Part shown: one piece after another, positions 35,217-43,837 of the stretch
Numbering within the stretch: the first letter of the stretch is position 1
How the letters are laid out: each line of letters starts with the position of its first letter
Notes under the pieces: model-generated
Databases searched by the model: none
The model's input: only the letters and a program-made list of their open reading frames with translations
What the model was told of the DNA's origin: nothing
Program-made: the position numbers and the translations under genes
DNA from: Leucobacter soli
Lineage (GTDB): Bacteria; Actinomycetota; Actinomycetes; Actinomycetales; Microbacteriaceae
Assembly (NCBI RefSeq): GCF_910593785.1
Contig: NZ_CAJVAP010000019.1
Coordinates: forward strand, 1 to 63,958
DNA length: 63,958 nt
Direction of reading: 5' to 3'

Positions 35217-35255
35217 ACGCTCGATCCTCGAGCATTCTCCCTCCCCCTATTGCGG
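35217..35255. repeat. Left boundary repeat of the DUF559 module
   Basis: Positions 35217-35235 match 36795-36813 at 18 of 19 bases (core CGATCCTCGAGCAT), and TATTGCGG at 35248-35255 matches 36816-36823. The two parts are 12 nt apart here and 2 nt apart in the right copy. The pair brackets a 1.6-kb segment in direct orientation. Confidence 0.6.
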
Positions 35256-35256
35256 C

Positions 35257-35483
35257 CCCGCTCCCGCGCTCCTCCTTTACCTCGCTCCTCGCGCTCCTCC
35301 TTTACCTCCTTGACCTCGCTCCTCGCGCTCCTCCTTTACCTCCTTTACCTCCTTTACCTCCCTCTCCTTATCTCCTTGTACCTCCCTTCTCTCCCTCTCC
35401 CCCTCCTTCTCCCATCTCCTTTCTCCTTTCTCCTTTCTCCTTTCTCCTTTCTCCCTCACCTCCTCTCTCTTCTCTCTCACCCT
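35257..35483 (+). repeat. Pyrimidine-rich minisatellite tract
   Basis: About 225 bp are almost all C and T on the plus strand. Visible units are a 25-bp unit starting CTCGCTCCTCGCG and ending TTTAC (two full copies plus a partial), a 9-bp CTCCTTTAC repeated three times, and a 7-bp CTCCTTT repeated five times at 35416-35450. No gene is credible here; frames on both strands give only low-complexity peptides. Base composition is unlike the rest of the window, and such mirror-like tracts can adopt triplex DNA. Confidence 0.85.
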
Positions 35484-35495
35484 TCCCCGCACCCG

Positions 35496-35580
35496 CAGCA
35501 GGATTGCACCGATCTGCAGAATCGCACAGGCATCCTGCATAAATCGGTGCTTTTCTGCAGATCGGTGCAGTCCTGCAGCC
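35496..35580. repeat. Left copy of an 18-bp-phased repeat array
   Basis: GCACCGATC at 35506 is followed by its near complement AATCGGTGC at 35542 and GATCGGTGC at 35560, spacings of 36 and 18 bp. The whole segment aligns with 36628-36710 in the same orientation. The array begins about 55 bp downstream of the DUF559 gene. Confidence 0.75.
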
Positions 35581-35635
35581 GCAAGCAGGTGAGACGGGAC
35601 CCGGAGCGCCCGAGCGGTAGACGGAGAGCGCCGAG

Positions 35636-36478
35636 TCAATCCCGACCGTGCCTCCGCTTCGCGAGGTGAAGTCCGCGTGCCACCGCCTCCTGAACCAGGA
35701 ACTGCACGCTCGGCCAATCAAACATGATCTGCTCGTAGCTCACGCGGATGACGTGGTAGCCCCGGAGCTTGAGCTCGATGTCGTGCTTGTTGTCGGCGGT
35801 GCGCTGGGCCCCGACGTGATCCCGGCCGTCGATCTGAACGACCAGCCGGTCGCCGATGAACAGGTCCACACGATGCCCGTACAGCCATATCTGAGGGCGG
35901 ATCGGCACTCGCAGCCAGGCCAGGCGCGTGCGGAAGATCGATTCGAGCCCGGAGTCGGCGTGCGGAGAGCACTCCCGCACCAGGTCGCGCGCCGCCCCCA
36001 CGAACGGGAGCGACTCGAGCTTCGCGTAATCGATGAGCTGCTTGTTGAGCGCCGATTCCCAGATCGCGAGGGCGAAGTCGTGGCTCTGACACTTCGCGGT
36101 GTACATCAGCACGTTCTCGAGCGGGTCTTCGAGGGTCGACGGCGTGCGCGGCACGATCGGCGCCGACCAGTGCACCCGGCACGACGGAGCTTCGATGTGT
36201 CGGCCGCCGGGCGCTGCGACATGCGGGTGCTTCGGCCGCTCGGGGACCCAGAGACCGAGACGCCTGGCCTGCGTGACGCAGCTGAGGATCACGCCCCTGT
36301 CGGCGGCGGCCTGGAGATCGCCGTCGGTATCGGGGAGGGTGATCCAGTTCCGGCGAAGACGGCGGACGGTGCCTGCGCGCACGGCCTTCGCGATTGCGTG
36401 ACGGGAGACTCCCTGCGCCTGCAGGTCCCGGCTCCGGACGATGCCGTCGGCGGCGCGCATCTTCTCGAGGAGCAGCAT
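35636..36478 (-). CDS. AbiEi-like / DUF559 nuclease-fold protein
   Basis: The 280-residue product has an N-terminal winged-helix segment (about 1-50: DGIVRSRDLQAQGVSRHAIA, RRLRRNWITLP), as in AbiEi-type antitoxins. Its C-terminal DUF559 domain of the Vsr/restriction-endonuclease fold includes HRVDLFIGDRLVVQIDGRDH, then KHDIELKLRGYHVIRVS. Such proteins are widespread in actinobacteria and are linked to defence or toxin-antitoxin contexts, but no partner gene is next to it. It is flanked on both sides by the same repeat array and by boundary repeats, so it may be a mobile cassette. The start has no good ribosome-binding site. Confidence 0.75.
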   Translation of the reverse strand: MLLLEKMRAADGIVRSRDLQAQGVSRHAIAKAVRAGTVRRLRRNWITLPDTDGDLQAAADRGVILSCVTQARRLGLWVPERPKHPHVAAPGGRHIEAPSCRVHWSAPIVPRTPSTLEDPLENVLMYTAKCQSHDFALAIWESALNKQLIDYAKLESLPFVGAARDLVRECSPHADSGLESIFRTRLAWLRVPIRPQIWLYGHRVDLFIGDRLVVQIDGRDHVGAQRTADNKHDIELKLRGYHVIRVSYEQIMFDWPSVQFLVQEAVARGLHLAKRRHGRD

Positions 36479-36627
36479 GTCAGCAGTGTGCCGTCTCGCA
36501 ATCCGTGGAATCGGCGCTTCGCACGAACCTGTGCAGAACTCGTCGAACGGATCGAAGAGGGGCCCTTGTGGACACCGAATCCGGGAAGGGAAGGGCGCGG
36601 CAGGCGAGGCCTCGGGCAGGGGTTCGC
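36479..36627. other. Spacer between the DUF559 gene and the right repeat array
   Basis: No convincing gene is present. It should hold the promoter of the minus-strand DUF559 gene, but I see no clear -35/-10 pair. Confidence 0.4.
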
Positions 36628-36745
36628 GTGCAGGATCGCACCGATCCGCAGAATCGCTCAGGGATATCTGGAGAATCGGTGCATTCTTGCAGATCGGTGC
36701 GATCCCGCAGATCGGTGCGATCCCGCAGATCGGTGCACTGCTGCA
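36628..36745. repeat. Right copy of the 18-bp-phased repeat array
   Basis: GCACCGATC at 36638 is followed by AATCGGTGC at 36674 and GATCGGTGC at 36692, 36710 and 36728, spacings 36, 18, 18 and 18 bp. Three consecutive 18-bp units read GATCGGTGC plus a GATCCCGCA-like half. It has two more units than the left copy. Forward and inverted units can pair into a long hairpin. Confidence 0.8.
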
Positions 36746-36759
36746 GCTGCCGGATCACC

Positions 36760-36786
36760 CCCTCGCCGGCGGACCTCCGGCGAGGG
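36760..36786. other. Perfect 10-bp hairpin upstream of the str promoter
   Basis: CCCTCGCCGG (36760-36769) pairs with 36777-36786 across a 7-nt loop. It sits between the repeat array and the str promoter and could insulate the promoter from read-through transcription. Confidence 0.5.
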
Positions 36787-36794
36787 AGGCGAGC

Positions 36795-36823
36795 ACGCCC
36801 GATCCTCGAGCATCGTATTGCGG
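36795..36823. repeat. Right boundary repeat of the DUF559 module
   Basis: This is the partner of 35217-35255. Its TATTGCGG end (36816-36823) includes the -35 hexamer of the str operon promoter. Confidence 0.6.
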
Positions 36824-36847
36824 AACAGTGCCGAGGCCGCATATAGT
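36818..36847 (+). promoter_or_regulatory. str operon promoter
   Basis: -35 TTGCGG (36818-36823) and -10 TATAGT (36842-36847) are 18 bp apart. The transcript would have a leader of about 215 nt before rpsL (36854-37068), in which I see no recognised riboswitch or other RNA family. Confidence 0.65.
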
Positions 36848-37068
36848 TGAGTGTTGGTGTGTTCCACCGTCATTTGCTGTGCAGACAGCGAGAGACGAGG
36901 GAGTCTCCGACAGGGTTCCTCGGTCTGACCGATACCCCCACGGCATAGCTGCACTCGGTTGCCCGAGCATTCGCGAGGGGAACAGCAGCTCCGCGTCCGC
37001 GCAAGCGGTCGCACATGCTTGACCATGTAAGCATTCCTGTCACCGTGCAGGAACAAATAGGAGAATCA

Positions 37069-37443
37069 GTGCCTACTATTCAGCAGCTGGTTCGCAAGGG
37101 GCGCACGCCGAAGGTCTCCAAGACCAAGGCTCCCGCCCTGAAGGCGAACCCCCAGCAGCGCGGCGTGTGCACCCGTGTGTACACGACCACCCCGAAGAAG
37201 CCGAACTCGGCGATGCGCAAGGTCGCACGTGTGAAGCTCTCCAACGGGACCGAGGTCACCGCGTACATCCCGGGTGAGGGCCACAACCTGCAGGAGCACT
37301 CGATGGTGCTCGTGCGCGGCGGTCGTGTGAAGGACCTCCCCGGTGTGCGCTACAAGATCGTGCGCGGCGCGCTCGACACGCAGGCGGTCAAGGATCGCCA
37401 GCAGGCGCGCAGCCGTTACGGTGCGAAGAAGGAGAAGAAGTAA
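37069..37443 (+). CDS. rpsL: 30S ribosomal protein S12
   Basis: The 124-residue protein shapes the decoding centre. GTG 37069 follows TAGGAGA and gives the standard [11 protein letters not shown] start. [13 protein letters not shown] carries wild-type K43, and [11 protein letters not shown] is intact, so no streptomycin-resistance change is visible. It is the first gene of the str operon; its TAA shares a base with the rpsG ATG. Confidence 0.97.
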   Translation: MPTIQQLVRKGRTPKVSKTKAPALKANPQQRGVCTRVYTTTPKKPNSAMRKVARVKLSNGTEVTAYIPGEGHNLQEHSMVLVRGGRVKDLPGVRYKIVRGALDTQAVKDRQQARSRYGAKKEKK

Positions 37444-37913
37444 TGCCTCGCAAGGGACCTGCTCCGAAGCGCCCCGTCGTCGCCGATCCGGTGTACGGCT
37501 CGCCCGTGGTGAGCCAGCTCGTCAACAAGATCCTGCTCGACGGCAAGAAGGGCCTCGCGGAGCGCATCGTCTACGGTGCGCTCGAGAACGTGGCCGACAA
37601 GTCGGGCCAGGACGCCGTGACCGTGCTCAAGAAGGCGCTCGACAACGTGCGCCCCACCCTCGAGGTCCGGTCGCGTCGCGTCGGCGGCAGCACCTACCAG
37701 GTGCCCGTCGAGGTGAAGCCCCACCGCGCCAACACGCTGGCCCTCCGCTGGCTGACCAGCTACGCGAAGGCTCGTCGTGAGAACACGATGACCGAGCGCC
37801 TCACCAACGAGATCCTCGACGCTTCGAACGGCCTCGGCGCCGCGGTGAAGCGCCGCGAGGACACTCACAAGATGGCCGAGTCGAACCGCGCGTTCGCCCA
37901 CTACCGCTGGTAG
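37443..37913 (+). CDS. rpsG: 30S ribosomal protein S7
   Basis: The 156-residue primary 16S-binding protein organises the 30S head. It begins [10 protein letters not shown] and ends AHYRW, as in other bacteria, with normal length. It overlaps the rpsL stop by one base, so translation is coupled. A 101-nt GC-rich gap separates it from fusA. Confidence 0.97.
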   Translation: MPRKGPAPKRPVVADPVYGSPVVSQLVNKILLDGKKGLAERIVYGALENVADKSGQDAVTVLKKALDNVRPTLEVRSRRVGGSTYQVPVEVKPHRANTLALRWLTSYAKARRENTMTERLTNEILDASNGLGAAVKRREDTHKMAESNRAFAHYRW

Positions 37914-38014
37914 TCGCCTGCCGAGGCGGGGGCGGGTCGCGCTGAGCGGCCCCCCCCGCCCGCGGGTTCCGCCCGCACCACTCGAACTTTTCACCCCCAC
38001 CTGGAGGAGACCCC

Positions 38015-40135
38015 GTGGCACAAGACGTGCTCACCGACCTGAGCAAGGTCCGCAACATCGGCATCATGGCTCACATCGATGCCGGCAAGACGACGACGAC
38101 CGAGCGCATCCTGTTCTACACGGGTGTGAACCACAAGCTCGGCGAGACCCACGACGGTGCCTCGACCACCGACTGGATGGAGCAGGAGAAGGAGCGCGGC
38201 ATCACCATCACCAGTGCCGCGGTGACCTGCTTCTGGAACAAGAACCAGATCAACATCATCGACACCCCCGGGCACGTCGACTTCACCGTCGAGGTGGAGC
38301 GCTCGCTCCGCGTGCTCGACGGGGCCGTCGCGGTCTTCGACGGCAAGGAGGGCGTCGAGCCCCAGTCCGAGACCGTCTGGCGCCAGGCCGACAAGTACGG
38401 CGTTCCCCGCATCTGCTTCGTCAACAAGATGGACAAGATGGGCGCCGACTTCTACTTCACGGTCGACACCATCGTGAACCGCCTCGGCGCCAAGCCGCTC
38501 GTGATGCAGCTGCCGATCGGCTCGGAGAGCGACTTCGTCGGCGTCGTCGACCTGCTCACCATGAAGGCGTTCGTCTGGGAGGGCGACTCCAAGGGCGACG
38601 TGACCCTGGGCGCCAACTACGAGACCCAGGAGATCCCGGCGGATCTGCAGGCCAGGGCCGAGGAGTACCGCGCGCAGCTCGTCGAGACGGTCGCCGAGAC
38701 CGACGACGCGCTGCTCGAGAAGTTCTTCGGCGGCGAGGAGCTCACGATCGACGAGCTCAAGGCGGGCATCCGCAAGCTCGTGGTCAACAACGAGATCTAC
38801 CCGGTCTACTGCGGCTCCGCCTTCAAGAACCGCGGCATCCAGCCGATGCTCGATGCGGTCGTCGACTTCCTGCCGAACCCGCTCGACGTGGGCTCGATCG
38901 AGGCGCACGATCCGCGTGACGAGTCGATCGTCATCGAGCGCAAGCCGTCGGCCGACGATCCGTTCTCGGCGCTGGCCTTCAAGGTCGCGGTCCACCCGTT
39001 CTTCGGTCGCCTGACCTACGTGCGCGTTTACTCGGGTCACCTCGAGTCGGGCGCCCAGGTCATCAACTCGACCAAGGGCCGCAAGGAGCGCATCGGCAAG
39101 ATCTTCCAGATGCACGCCAACAAGGAGATGCCGGTCGACGATCTGACCGCCGGCAACATCTACGCGGTGATCGGTCTGAAGGACACCACTACCGGTGACA
39201 CCCTCTGCGATCCGAACAACCAGGTCGTGCTGGAGTCGATGACCTTCCCCGAGCCCGTCATCGAGGTGGCCATCGAGCCGAAGACCAAGGGCGACCAGGA
39301 GAAGCTGTCGACCGCGATCCAGAAGCTCGCCGAAGAGGATCCGACGTTCCGCGTCAGCCTCAACGCCGAGACCGGCCAGACCGTGATCGCCGGTATGGGC
39401 GAGCTGCACCTCGACATCCTCGTGGACCGCATGAAGCGCGAGTTCAAGGTCGAGGCCAATGTGGGCAAGCCGCAGGTGGCCTACCGCGAGACCATCCGCC
39501 GGACGGTGGAGAAGCACGACTACACCCACAAGAAGCAGACCGGTGGATCCGGTCAGTTCGCGAAGGTGCAGATCGCGCTCGAGCCGCTCGTCGGCGAGGA
39601 CGCGGGCGACAAGATGTACGAGTTCGAGGACAAGGTGACCGGCGGTCGCGTGCCTCGCGAGTACATTCCGTCCGTCGATGCGGGCATCCAGGACGCCATG
39701 CAGTACGGCATCCTGGCCGGCTTCCCGATGGTCGGCGTCAAGGCGACGCTGCTCGACGGCCAGTACCACGACGTCGACTCTTCGGAGATGGCGTTCAAGA
39801 TCGCCGGCTCGATGGCCTTCAAGGAGGCCGCGCGCAAGGCGAACCCGGTGCTGCTCGAGCCGATGATGGCGGTCGAGGTGCGTACGCCCGAGGAGTACAT
39901 GGGCGACGTGATCGGCGACCTGAACAGCCGTCGCGGTCAGATTCAGAGCATGGAGGATGCGAGCGGCGTCAAGGTCGTCCGCGCGCTCGTCCCGCTCTCC
40001 GAGATGTTCGGGTACATCGGCGATCTGCGGTCGAAGACCAGCGGTCGCGCGGTGTTCTCGATGACCTTCGACTCCTACGCTGAGGTGCCGAAGGCCGTGG
40101 CCGATGAGATCGTTCAGAAGGCTCAGGGCGCCTAG
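38015..40135 (+). CDS. fusA: Elongation factor G
   Basis: The 706-residue GTPase drives ribosomal translocation. The G1 loop is [14 protein letters not shown], the switch region has [11 protein letters not shown]3 is DTPGHVDF and G4 is NKMDKMG. The GTG start follows GGAGGAG. Normal length argues for a canonical translocating EF-G. It is third in the str operon and is followed by a hairpin, so tuf may be transcribed partly on its own. Confidence 0.97.
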   Translation: MAQDVLTDLSKVRNIGIMAHIDAGKTTTTERILFYTGVNHKLGETHDGASTTDWMEQEKERGITITSAAVTCFWNKNQINIIDTPGHVDFTVEVERSLRVLDGAVAVFDGKEGVEPQSETVWRQADKYGVPRICFVNKMDKMGADFYFTVDTIVNRLGAKPLVMQLPIGSESDFVGVVDLLTMKAFVWEGDSKGDVTLGANYETQEIPADLQARAEEYRAQLVETVAETDDALLEKFFGGEELTIDELKAGIRKLVVNNEIYPVYCGSAFKNRGIQPMLDAVVDFLPNPLDVGSIEAHDPRDESIVIERKPSADDPFSALAFKVAVHPFFGRLTYVRVYSGHLESGAQVINSTKGRKERIGKIFQMHANKEMPVDDLTAGNIYAVIGLKDTTTGDTLCDPNNQVVLESMTFPEPVIEVAIEPKTKGDQEKLSTAIQKLAEEDPTFRVSLNAETGQTVIAGMGELHLDILVDRMKREFKVEANVGKPQVAYRETIRRTVEKHDYTHKKQTGGSGQFAKVQIALEPLVGEDAGDKMYEFEDKVTGGRVPREYIPSVDAGIQDAMQYGILAGFPMVGVKATLLDGQYHDVDSSEMAFKIAGSMAFKEAARKANPVLLEPMMAVEVRTPEEYMGDVIGDLNSRRGQIQSMEDASGVKVVRALVPLSEMFGYIGDLRSKTSGRAVFSMTFDSYAEVPKAVADEIVQKAQGA

Positions 40136-40146
40136 AAGCGCCTATC

Positions 40147-40180
40147 GGTCGGCGATCCTTCCCGTGAGGGATCGCCGACC
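40147..40180 (+). terminator. Hairpin between fusA and tuf
   Basis: A perfect 12-bp stem (40147-40158 with 40169-40180) with a 10-nt loop begins 11 nt after fusA. There is no T-run; it is probably an attenuator or processing site, because tuf follows 120 nt later. A TAACAT (40215-40220) downstream might be a -10 box for tuf. Confidence 0.55.
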
Positions 40181-40299
40181 ACAGGTTCGGCTCGCACCAT
40201 GCGATCCGAGCAAGTAACATAGAGACACACCAACCATGTGCTCGTGCCTGCCGAAACCCTCGGCGGGAAGCGGCACTCGATGTCCTGAGGAGGACCATA

Positions 40300-41493
40300 G
40301 TGGCGAAGGCCAAGTTCGAGCGGACCAAGCCGCACGTGAACATCGGTACGATCGGTCACGTCGACCACGGTAAGACGACCCTTACCGCGGCGATTTCGAA
40401 GGTGCTTGCCGACAAGTACCCGTCGGACACCAACGTCCAGCGCGACTTCGACACGATCGACTCGGCTCCGGAGGAGCGCCAGCGCGGCATCACCATCAAC
40501 ATCTCGCACGTCGAGTACGAGACCCCGAAGCGTCACTACGCTCACGTTGATGCCCCCGGCCACGCCGACTACATCAAGAACATGATCACCGGTGCCGCCC
40601 AGATGGACGGCGCGATCCTGGTGGTCGCCGCGACCGACGGCCTCATGGCCCAGTCGAAGGAGCACATCCTCCTCGCCAAGCAGGTCGGCGTGCCCTACCT
40701 GCTCGTCGCGCTCAACAAGTGCGATCAGGTCGACGACGAGGAGATCCTCGAGCTCGTCGAGATGGAGGTCCGCGAGGAGCTCACCAAGAACGGCTTCGAT
40801 GGCGACAACGCCCCGGTCGTGCGCGTCTCGGGCTACCAGGCGCTGCAGGGCGAGGAGAAGTGGGTCAACTCGGTTCTCGAGCTCATGGAGGCCGTGGACG
40901 AGTCGATCCCCGATCCCGTGCGTGACAAGGACAAGCCGTTCCTCATGCCCGTCGAGGACGTCTTCACGATCACCGGTCGCGGCACCGTGGTGACCGGCCG
41001 CGCCGAGCGCGGCACCCTCTCGATCAACAGCGAGGTCGAGATCGTGGGCCTGCGCCCGACCCAGAAGACCACCGTCACGGGTATCGAGATGTTCCACAAG
41101 CAGCTCGACGAGGCCTGGGCCGGCGAGAACTGCGGTCTGCTGCTCCGCGGCACCAAGCGCGAGGACGTCGAGCGCGGCCAGGTCGTGGTCCAGCCCGGCT
41201 CGATCACCCCGCACACCAAGTTCGAGGGCACCGCCTACATCCTCAAGAAGGAAGAGGGCGGCCGTCACAACCCGTTCGAGACGAACTACCGTCCGCAGTT
41301 CTACTTCCGTACGACTGACGTGACCGGTGTCATCACCCTGCCCGAGGACAAGCCGATGGTCATGCCCGGCGACACCACCGACATGTCGGTCGAGCTGATC
41401 CAGCCGATCGCCATGGAGGAGGGCCTCGGCTTCGCGATCCGTGAGGGCGGCCGCACCGTCGGCGCCGGCACGGTGACCAAGATCGTCGAGTAA
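40300..41493 (+). CDS. tuf: Elongation factor Tu
   Basis: The 397-residue GTPase delivers aminoacyl-tRNA to the ribosome. Motifs are [10 protein letters not shown] (G1), [14 protein letters not shown] (switch I), [12 protein letters not shown] (G3) and NKCDQVDD (G4). GTG 40300 follows GAGGAGGA. It is the last gene of the str cluster, ending in a strong terminator, and the only tuf in the window. Confidence 0.97.
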   Translation: MAKAKFERTKPHVNIGTIGHVDHGKTTLTAAISKVLADKYPSDTNVQRDFDTIDSAPEERQRGITINISHVEYETPKRHYAHVDAPGHADYIKNMITGAAQMDGAILVVAATDGLMAQSKEHILLAKQVGVPYLLVALNKCDQVDDEEILELVEMEVREELTKNGFDGDNAPVVRVSGYQALQGEEKWVNSVLELMEAVDESIPDPVRDKDKPFLMPVEDVFTITGRGTVVTGRAERGTLSINSEVEIVGLRPTQKTTVTGIEMFHKQLDEAWAGENCGLLLRGTKREDVERGQVVVQPGSITPHTKFEGTAYILKKEEGGRHNPFETNYRPQFYFRTTDVTGVITLPEDKPMVMPGDTTDMSVELIQPIAMEEGLGFAIREGGRTVGAGTVTKIVE

Positions 41494-41509
41494 GTCTCAC
41501 CGACTCGAC

Positions 41510-41547
41510 GAAGAACCCCCGGGAGGATGTCCTCCCGGGGGTTCTTC
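41510..41547 (+). terminator. Terminator of the str operon
   Basis: A perfect 17-bp stem (41510-41526 with 41531-41547) with an ATGT loop lies 16 nt after tuf, followed by CGTTC. It is the strongest terminator-like hairpin here together with that after rpoC. Confidence 0.88.
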
Positions 41548-41599
41548 CGTTCAGGCCGGAGCCGGGTTCAGCTCGTGCCGAGGGCGAGTGCGTCCACCG

Positions 41600-41836
41600 T
41601 CACTCATTGCCGATGTTCTTGTCGAGGTTCTCGCGAACATCCTCGACCTGATCGGCGAACTTCCCGCCGGTGATCTTGTTCGCCAGGCCCGCCGCGCCGT
41701 CGAGCAGCTTGTCGCTGATGCCTTCGGCCTGCTCGCTCTTCAGCGCATCCTGCACCTTGTCGGCATTCTCCTTGACGAAGTCGCCGGCCTGCTTGGCCAG
41801 CTCTTCGGCCTTCTTCGTGAAATCCTCTGCGGCCAT
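41600..41836 (-). CDS. MT0933/Rv0909-like small helical protein
   Basis: The 78-residue product is highly charged and helical, with repeating FTKKAEELAKQAGDFVKENA and KLLDGAAGLANKITGG, ending KYADQV-like KFADQVEDV. This resembles the MT0933-like family annotated as antitoxins and also CsbD-like stress proteins. No toxin gene is adjacent, so a stress or hydrophilin-like role is equally likely. Confidence 0.6.
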   Translation of the reverse strand: MAAEDFTKKAEELAKQAGDFVKENADKVQDALKSEQAEGISDKLLDGAAGLANKITGGKFADQVEDVRENLDKNIGNE

Positions 41837-42037
41837 GTGGGATCCTTCCTCGCAGTGTCGCGATGCGACGGGAAGCGAGGCCGGGCGCCTCGCTGCTCTC
41901 AGTATGTCGCGGGAGGGAACCCGGAGGCAATGATCGGCTCTGGGCGCGGGCTGTGAGGGATGCGCCCGGCGGCGCGATATTCTCGATAGTGCCGAGCGGT
42001 TCGCACGGTGCATGTCCTGGGGAATCGGAGGTTCGTC

Positions 42038-43837
42038 GTGTCGCAGACCGCAGATGGTCGTTTCGCGCACCTCGCCAGGCTGTACGGCGGGCTGTTCCTG
42101 TGCGACGTGATCTGCTGGGCGATCGGCATCCTCGCCGCGCTCGTGCTGCGCTTCGACTTCGACGTCTCGCGCATCCATTGGGGCTGGACGCTGCTGGTGA
42201 TCGGCGTGACCGCCGTGGCGCAGTTCCTCGGCGGCATCGTCTTCTGGCTCTATCGCGGCAGGTACGAGCGCGGCGGCTTCGACGAGGTGCGGGCTCTGGT
42301 GCTCGACACGGTCGCCGTCATGGCGGTGGCCTGGGCCGTCGCCTACCTGGTCGGCTACGGCAACGGCATCCCGCGCAGCACCCTGATCATCGCGGCGCCG
42401 ATCAGCTTCACGCTCATGGCCGGGGTGCGCTACATGACTCGCCTCATCGCCGAGCGCCGCCTGAAGCCCGGCGGTGGAGCCCAGCGCGTCCTCCTGTACG
42501 GAGCGGGCTATCTCGGCAATCAGACCGTCAAGCGGCTGCTCACCGACTCGGCGTCGGAGCTGCTGCCGGTCGGGTTCATCGACGACGATCCGCTCAAGCG
42601 CAATCTCGAGGTGCGCGGGGTCCGGGTGCTCGGCGGATTCGACGACCTCGCGACTGTCGCCGCATCGACCCGCGCGAGCGTCCTCCTCATCTGCATCGCC
42701 GATGCTGACGCTTCGGTGCTGCGCCGGATCGACCAGGTCGCCGAGCAGCTCGAGCTCTCGGTCATGGTGCTCCCGCCGCTCGACCAGATCCTGCAGAACT
42801 CGTCGTCCATCTCCGAGGTTCGGGAGCTCTCGATCGAGGACCTGATCGGGCGGCACCCGGTGCGGCTCGAGACGGAGTCGATCGCGAAGTATCTGCAGGG
42901 CCGAGTCGTGCTCGTGACCGGTGCGGGCGGATCGATCGGCTCCGAGCTCTGCCGGCAGCTGGCGCGCTTCGAGCCGAAGGAGCTGATCCTCCTCGACCGC
43001 GACGAGACCGCCCTGCAGGCGACGCAGCTCGCGATCAGCGGTCATGGGCTCCTCGACACCCGCGACGTGGTGCTCAACGACATCCGCGACGCCGACGCCC
43101 TGGCCGCGATCTTCGCGGAGCGCCGGCCCGAGGTGGTGTTCCACACCGCCGCGCTCAAGCATCTGCCCATGCTCGAGCAGTACCCCGACGAGGCCTGGAA
43201 GACGAACGTGATGGGCACGCTGAACGTGCTGCGCGCTGCGCAATCCGTCGGGGTCGGCACCTTCGTGAACATCTCCACCGATAAGGCCGCGAACCCGACG
43301 AGCGTGCTCGGTCACTCCAAGCGCGTGGCCGAGAAGCTCACCGCATGGATGGCCGAGCAGACGGGGGAGCGGTATCTCTCGGTTCGCTTCGGCAATGTGA
43401 TCGGAAGCCGCGGATCGATGCTGCCGATCTTCCGAGCGTTGATCGAATCCGGCGGACCGCTGACGGTCACCCATCCCGATGTCACACGATTCTTCATGAC
43501 CATCCCCGAGGCCTGCCAGCTGGTGATCCAGGCCGGCGGCATCGGTCGGCCCGGCGAGGTGCTGATCCTCGACATGGGTGAGCCGGTCAGCATCCTCGAC
43601 GTCGCGAAGCGGATGATCGCCCAGTCGGGCAAGCAGATCGAGATCGTCTTCACCGGCCTGCGCCACGGGGAGAAGCTCCACGAGGAGCTCGTCGGCGAGG
43701 GCGAGGGCGATGAGCGCCCGTTCCATCAGAAGATCTCGCACGCGCGGGTCGACACGATCAGCCCGGAGGTCCTCGATCACGAGGGATGGGTCGCCCGCAT
43801 GGATCTGACCGATGAGGCCGGGGGGCGCGTGAGGTGA
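42038..43837 (+). CDS. Polysaccharide biosynthesis NDP-sugar dehydratase/epimerase (CapD/PglF type)
   Basis: The 599-residue membrane enzyme has four N-terminal transmembrane helices, a first Rossmann-like region (RVLLYGAGYLGNQT) and a catalytic SDR domain. The latter has TGAGGSIGSELCRQL near residue 295, FVNISTDKAANPTSVLGHSKR and FGNVIGSRGS. This matches UDP-GlcNAc 4,6-dehydratases that start synthesis of modified sugars for envelope glycans. GTG 42038 is chosen behind GGAGG; a GTG 30 nt earlier is in frame. Its stop overlaps the next gene, a lipid-linked sugar transferase. Confidence 0.87.
   Translation: MSQTADGRFAHLARLYGGLFLCDVICWAIGILAALVLRFDFDVSRIHWGWTLLVIGVTAVAQFLGGIVFWLYRGRYERGGFDEVRALVLDTVAVMAVAWAVAYLVGYGNGIPRSTLIIAAPISFTLMAGVRYMTRLIAERRLKPGGGAQRVLLYGAGYLGNQTVKRLLTDSASELLPVGFIDDDPLKRNLEVRGVRVLGGFDDLATVAASTRASVLLICIADADASVLRRIDQVAEQLELSVMVLPPLDQILQNSSSISEVRELSIEDLIGRHPVRLETESIAKYLQGRVVLVTGAGGSIGSELCRQLARFEPKELILLDRDETALQATQLAISGHGLLDTRDVVLNDIRDADALAAIFAERRPEVVFHTAALKHLPMLEQYPDEAWKTNVMGTLNVLRAAQSVGVGTFVNISTDKAANPTSVLGHSKRVAEKLTAWMAEQTGERYLSVRFGNVIGSRGSMLPIFRALIESGGPLTVTHPDVTRFFMTIPEACQLVIQAGGIGRPGEVLILDMGEPVSILDVAKRMIAQSGKQIEIVFTGLRHGEKLHEELVGEGEGDERPFHQKISHARVDTISPEVLDHEGWVARMDLTDEAGGRVR

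Noticed and set aside
35250-35717. Open frames in the pyrimidine tract (Leu/Pro-rich on plus, Glu/Lys/Arg-rich on minus)
   Set aside because: They follow directly from the repeat composition, have no credible start signals, and are better explained as minisatellite DNA.
35496-36745. Possible CRISPR array
   Set aside because: The 18-bp units are tandem with no unique spacers of constant length, and no cas genes are present.
36854-37068. Riboswitch or other structured RNA in the str leader
   Set aside because: The leader is long, but I found no pattern matching a known riboswitch and no long stable stem; only its length is notable.
37069-37443. Streptomycin-resistance change in S12
   Set aside because: K43 and the GRVKDLPG segment are wild type.
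41600-41836. Toxin-antitoxin pair at the MT0933-like gene
   Set aside because: No small toxin-like gene lies on either side, so only the single helical protein is reported.
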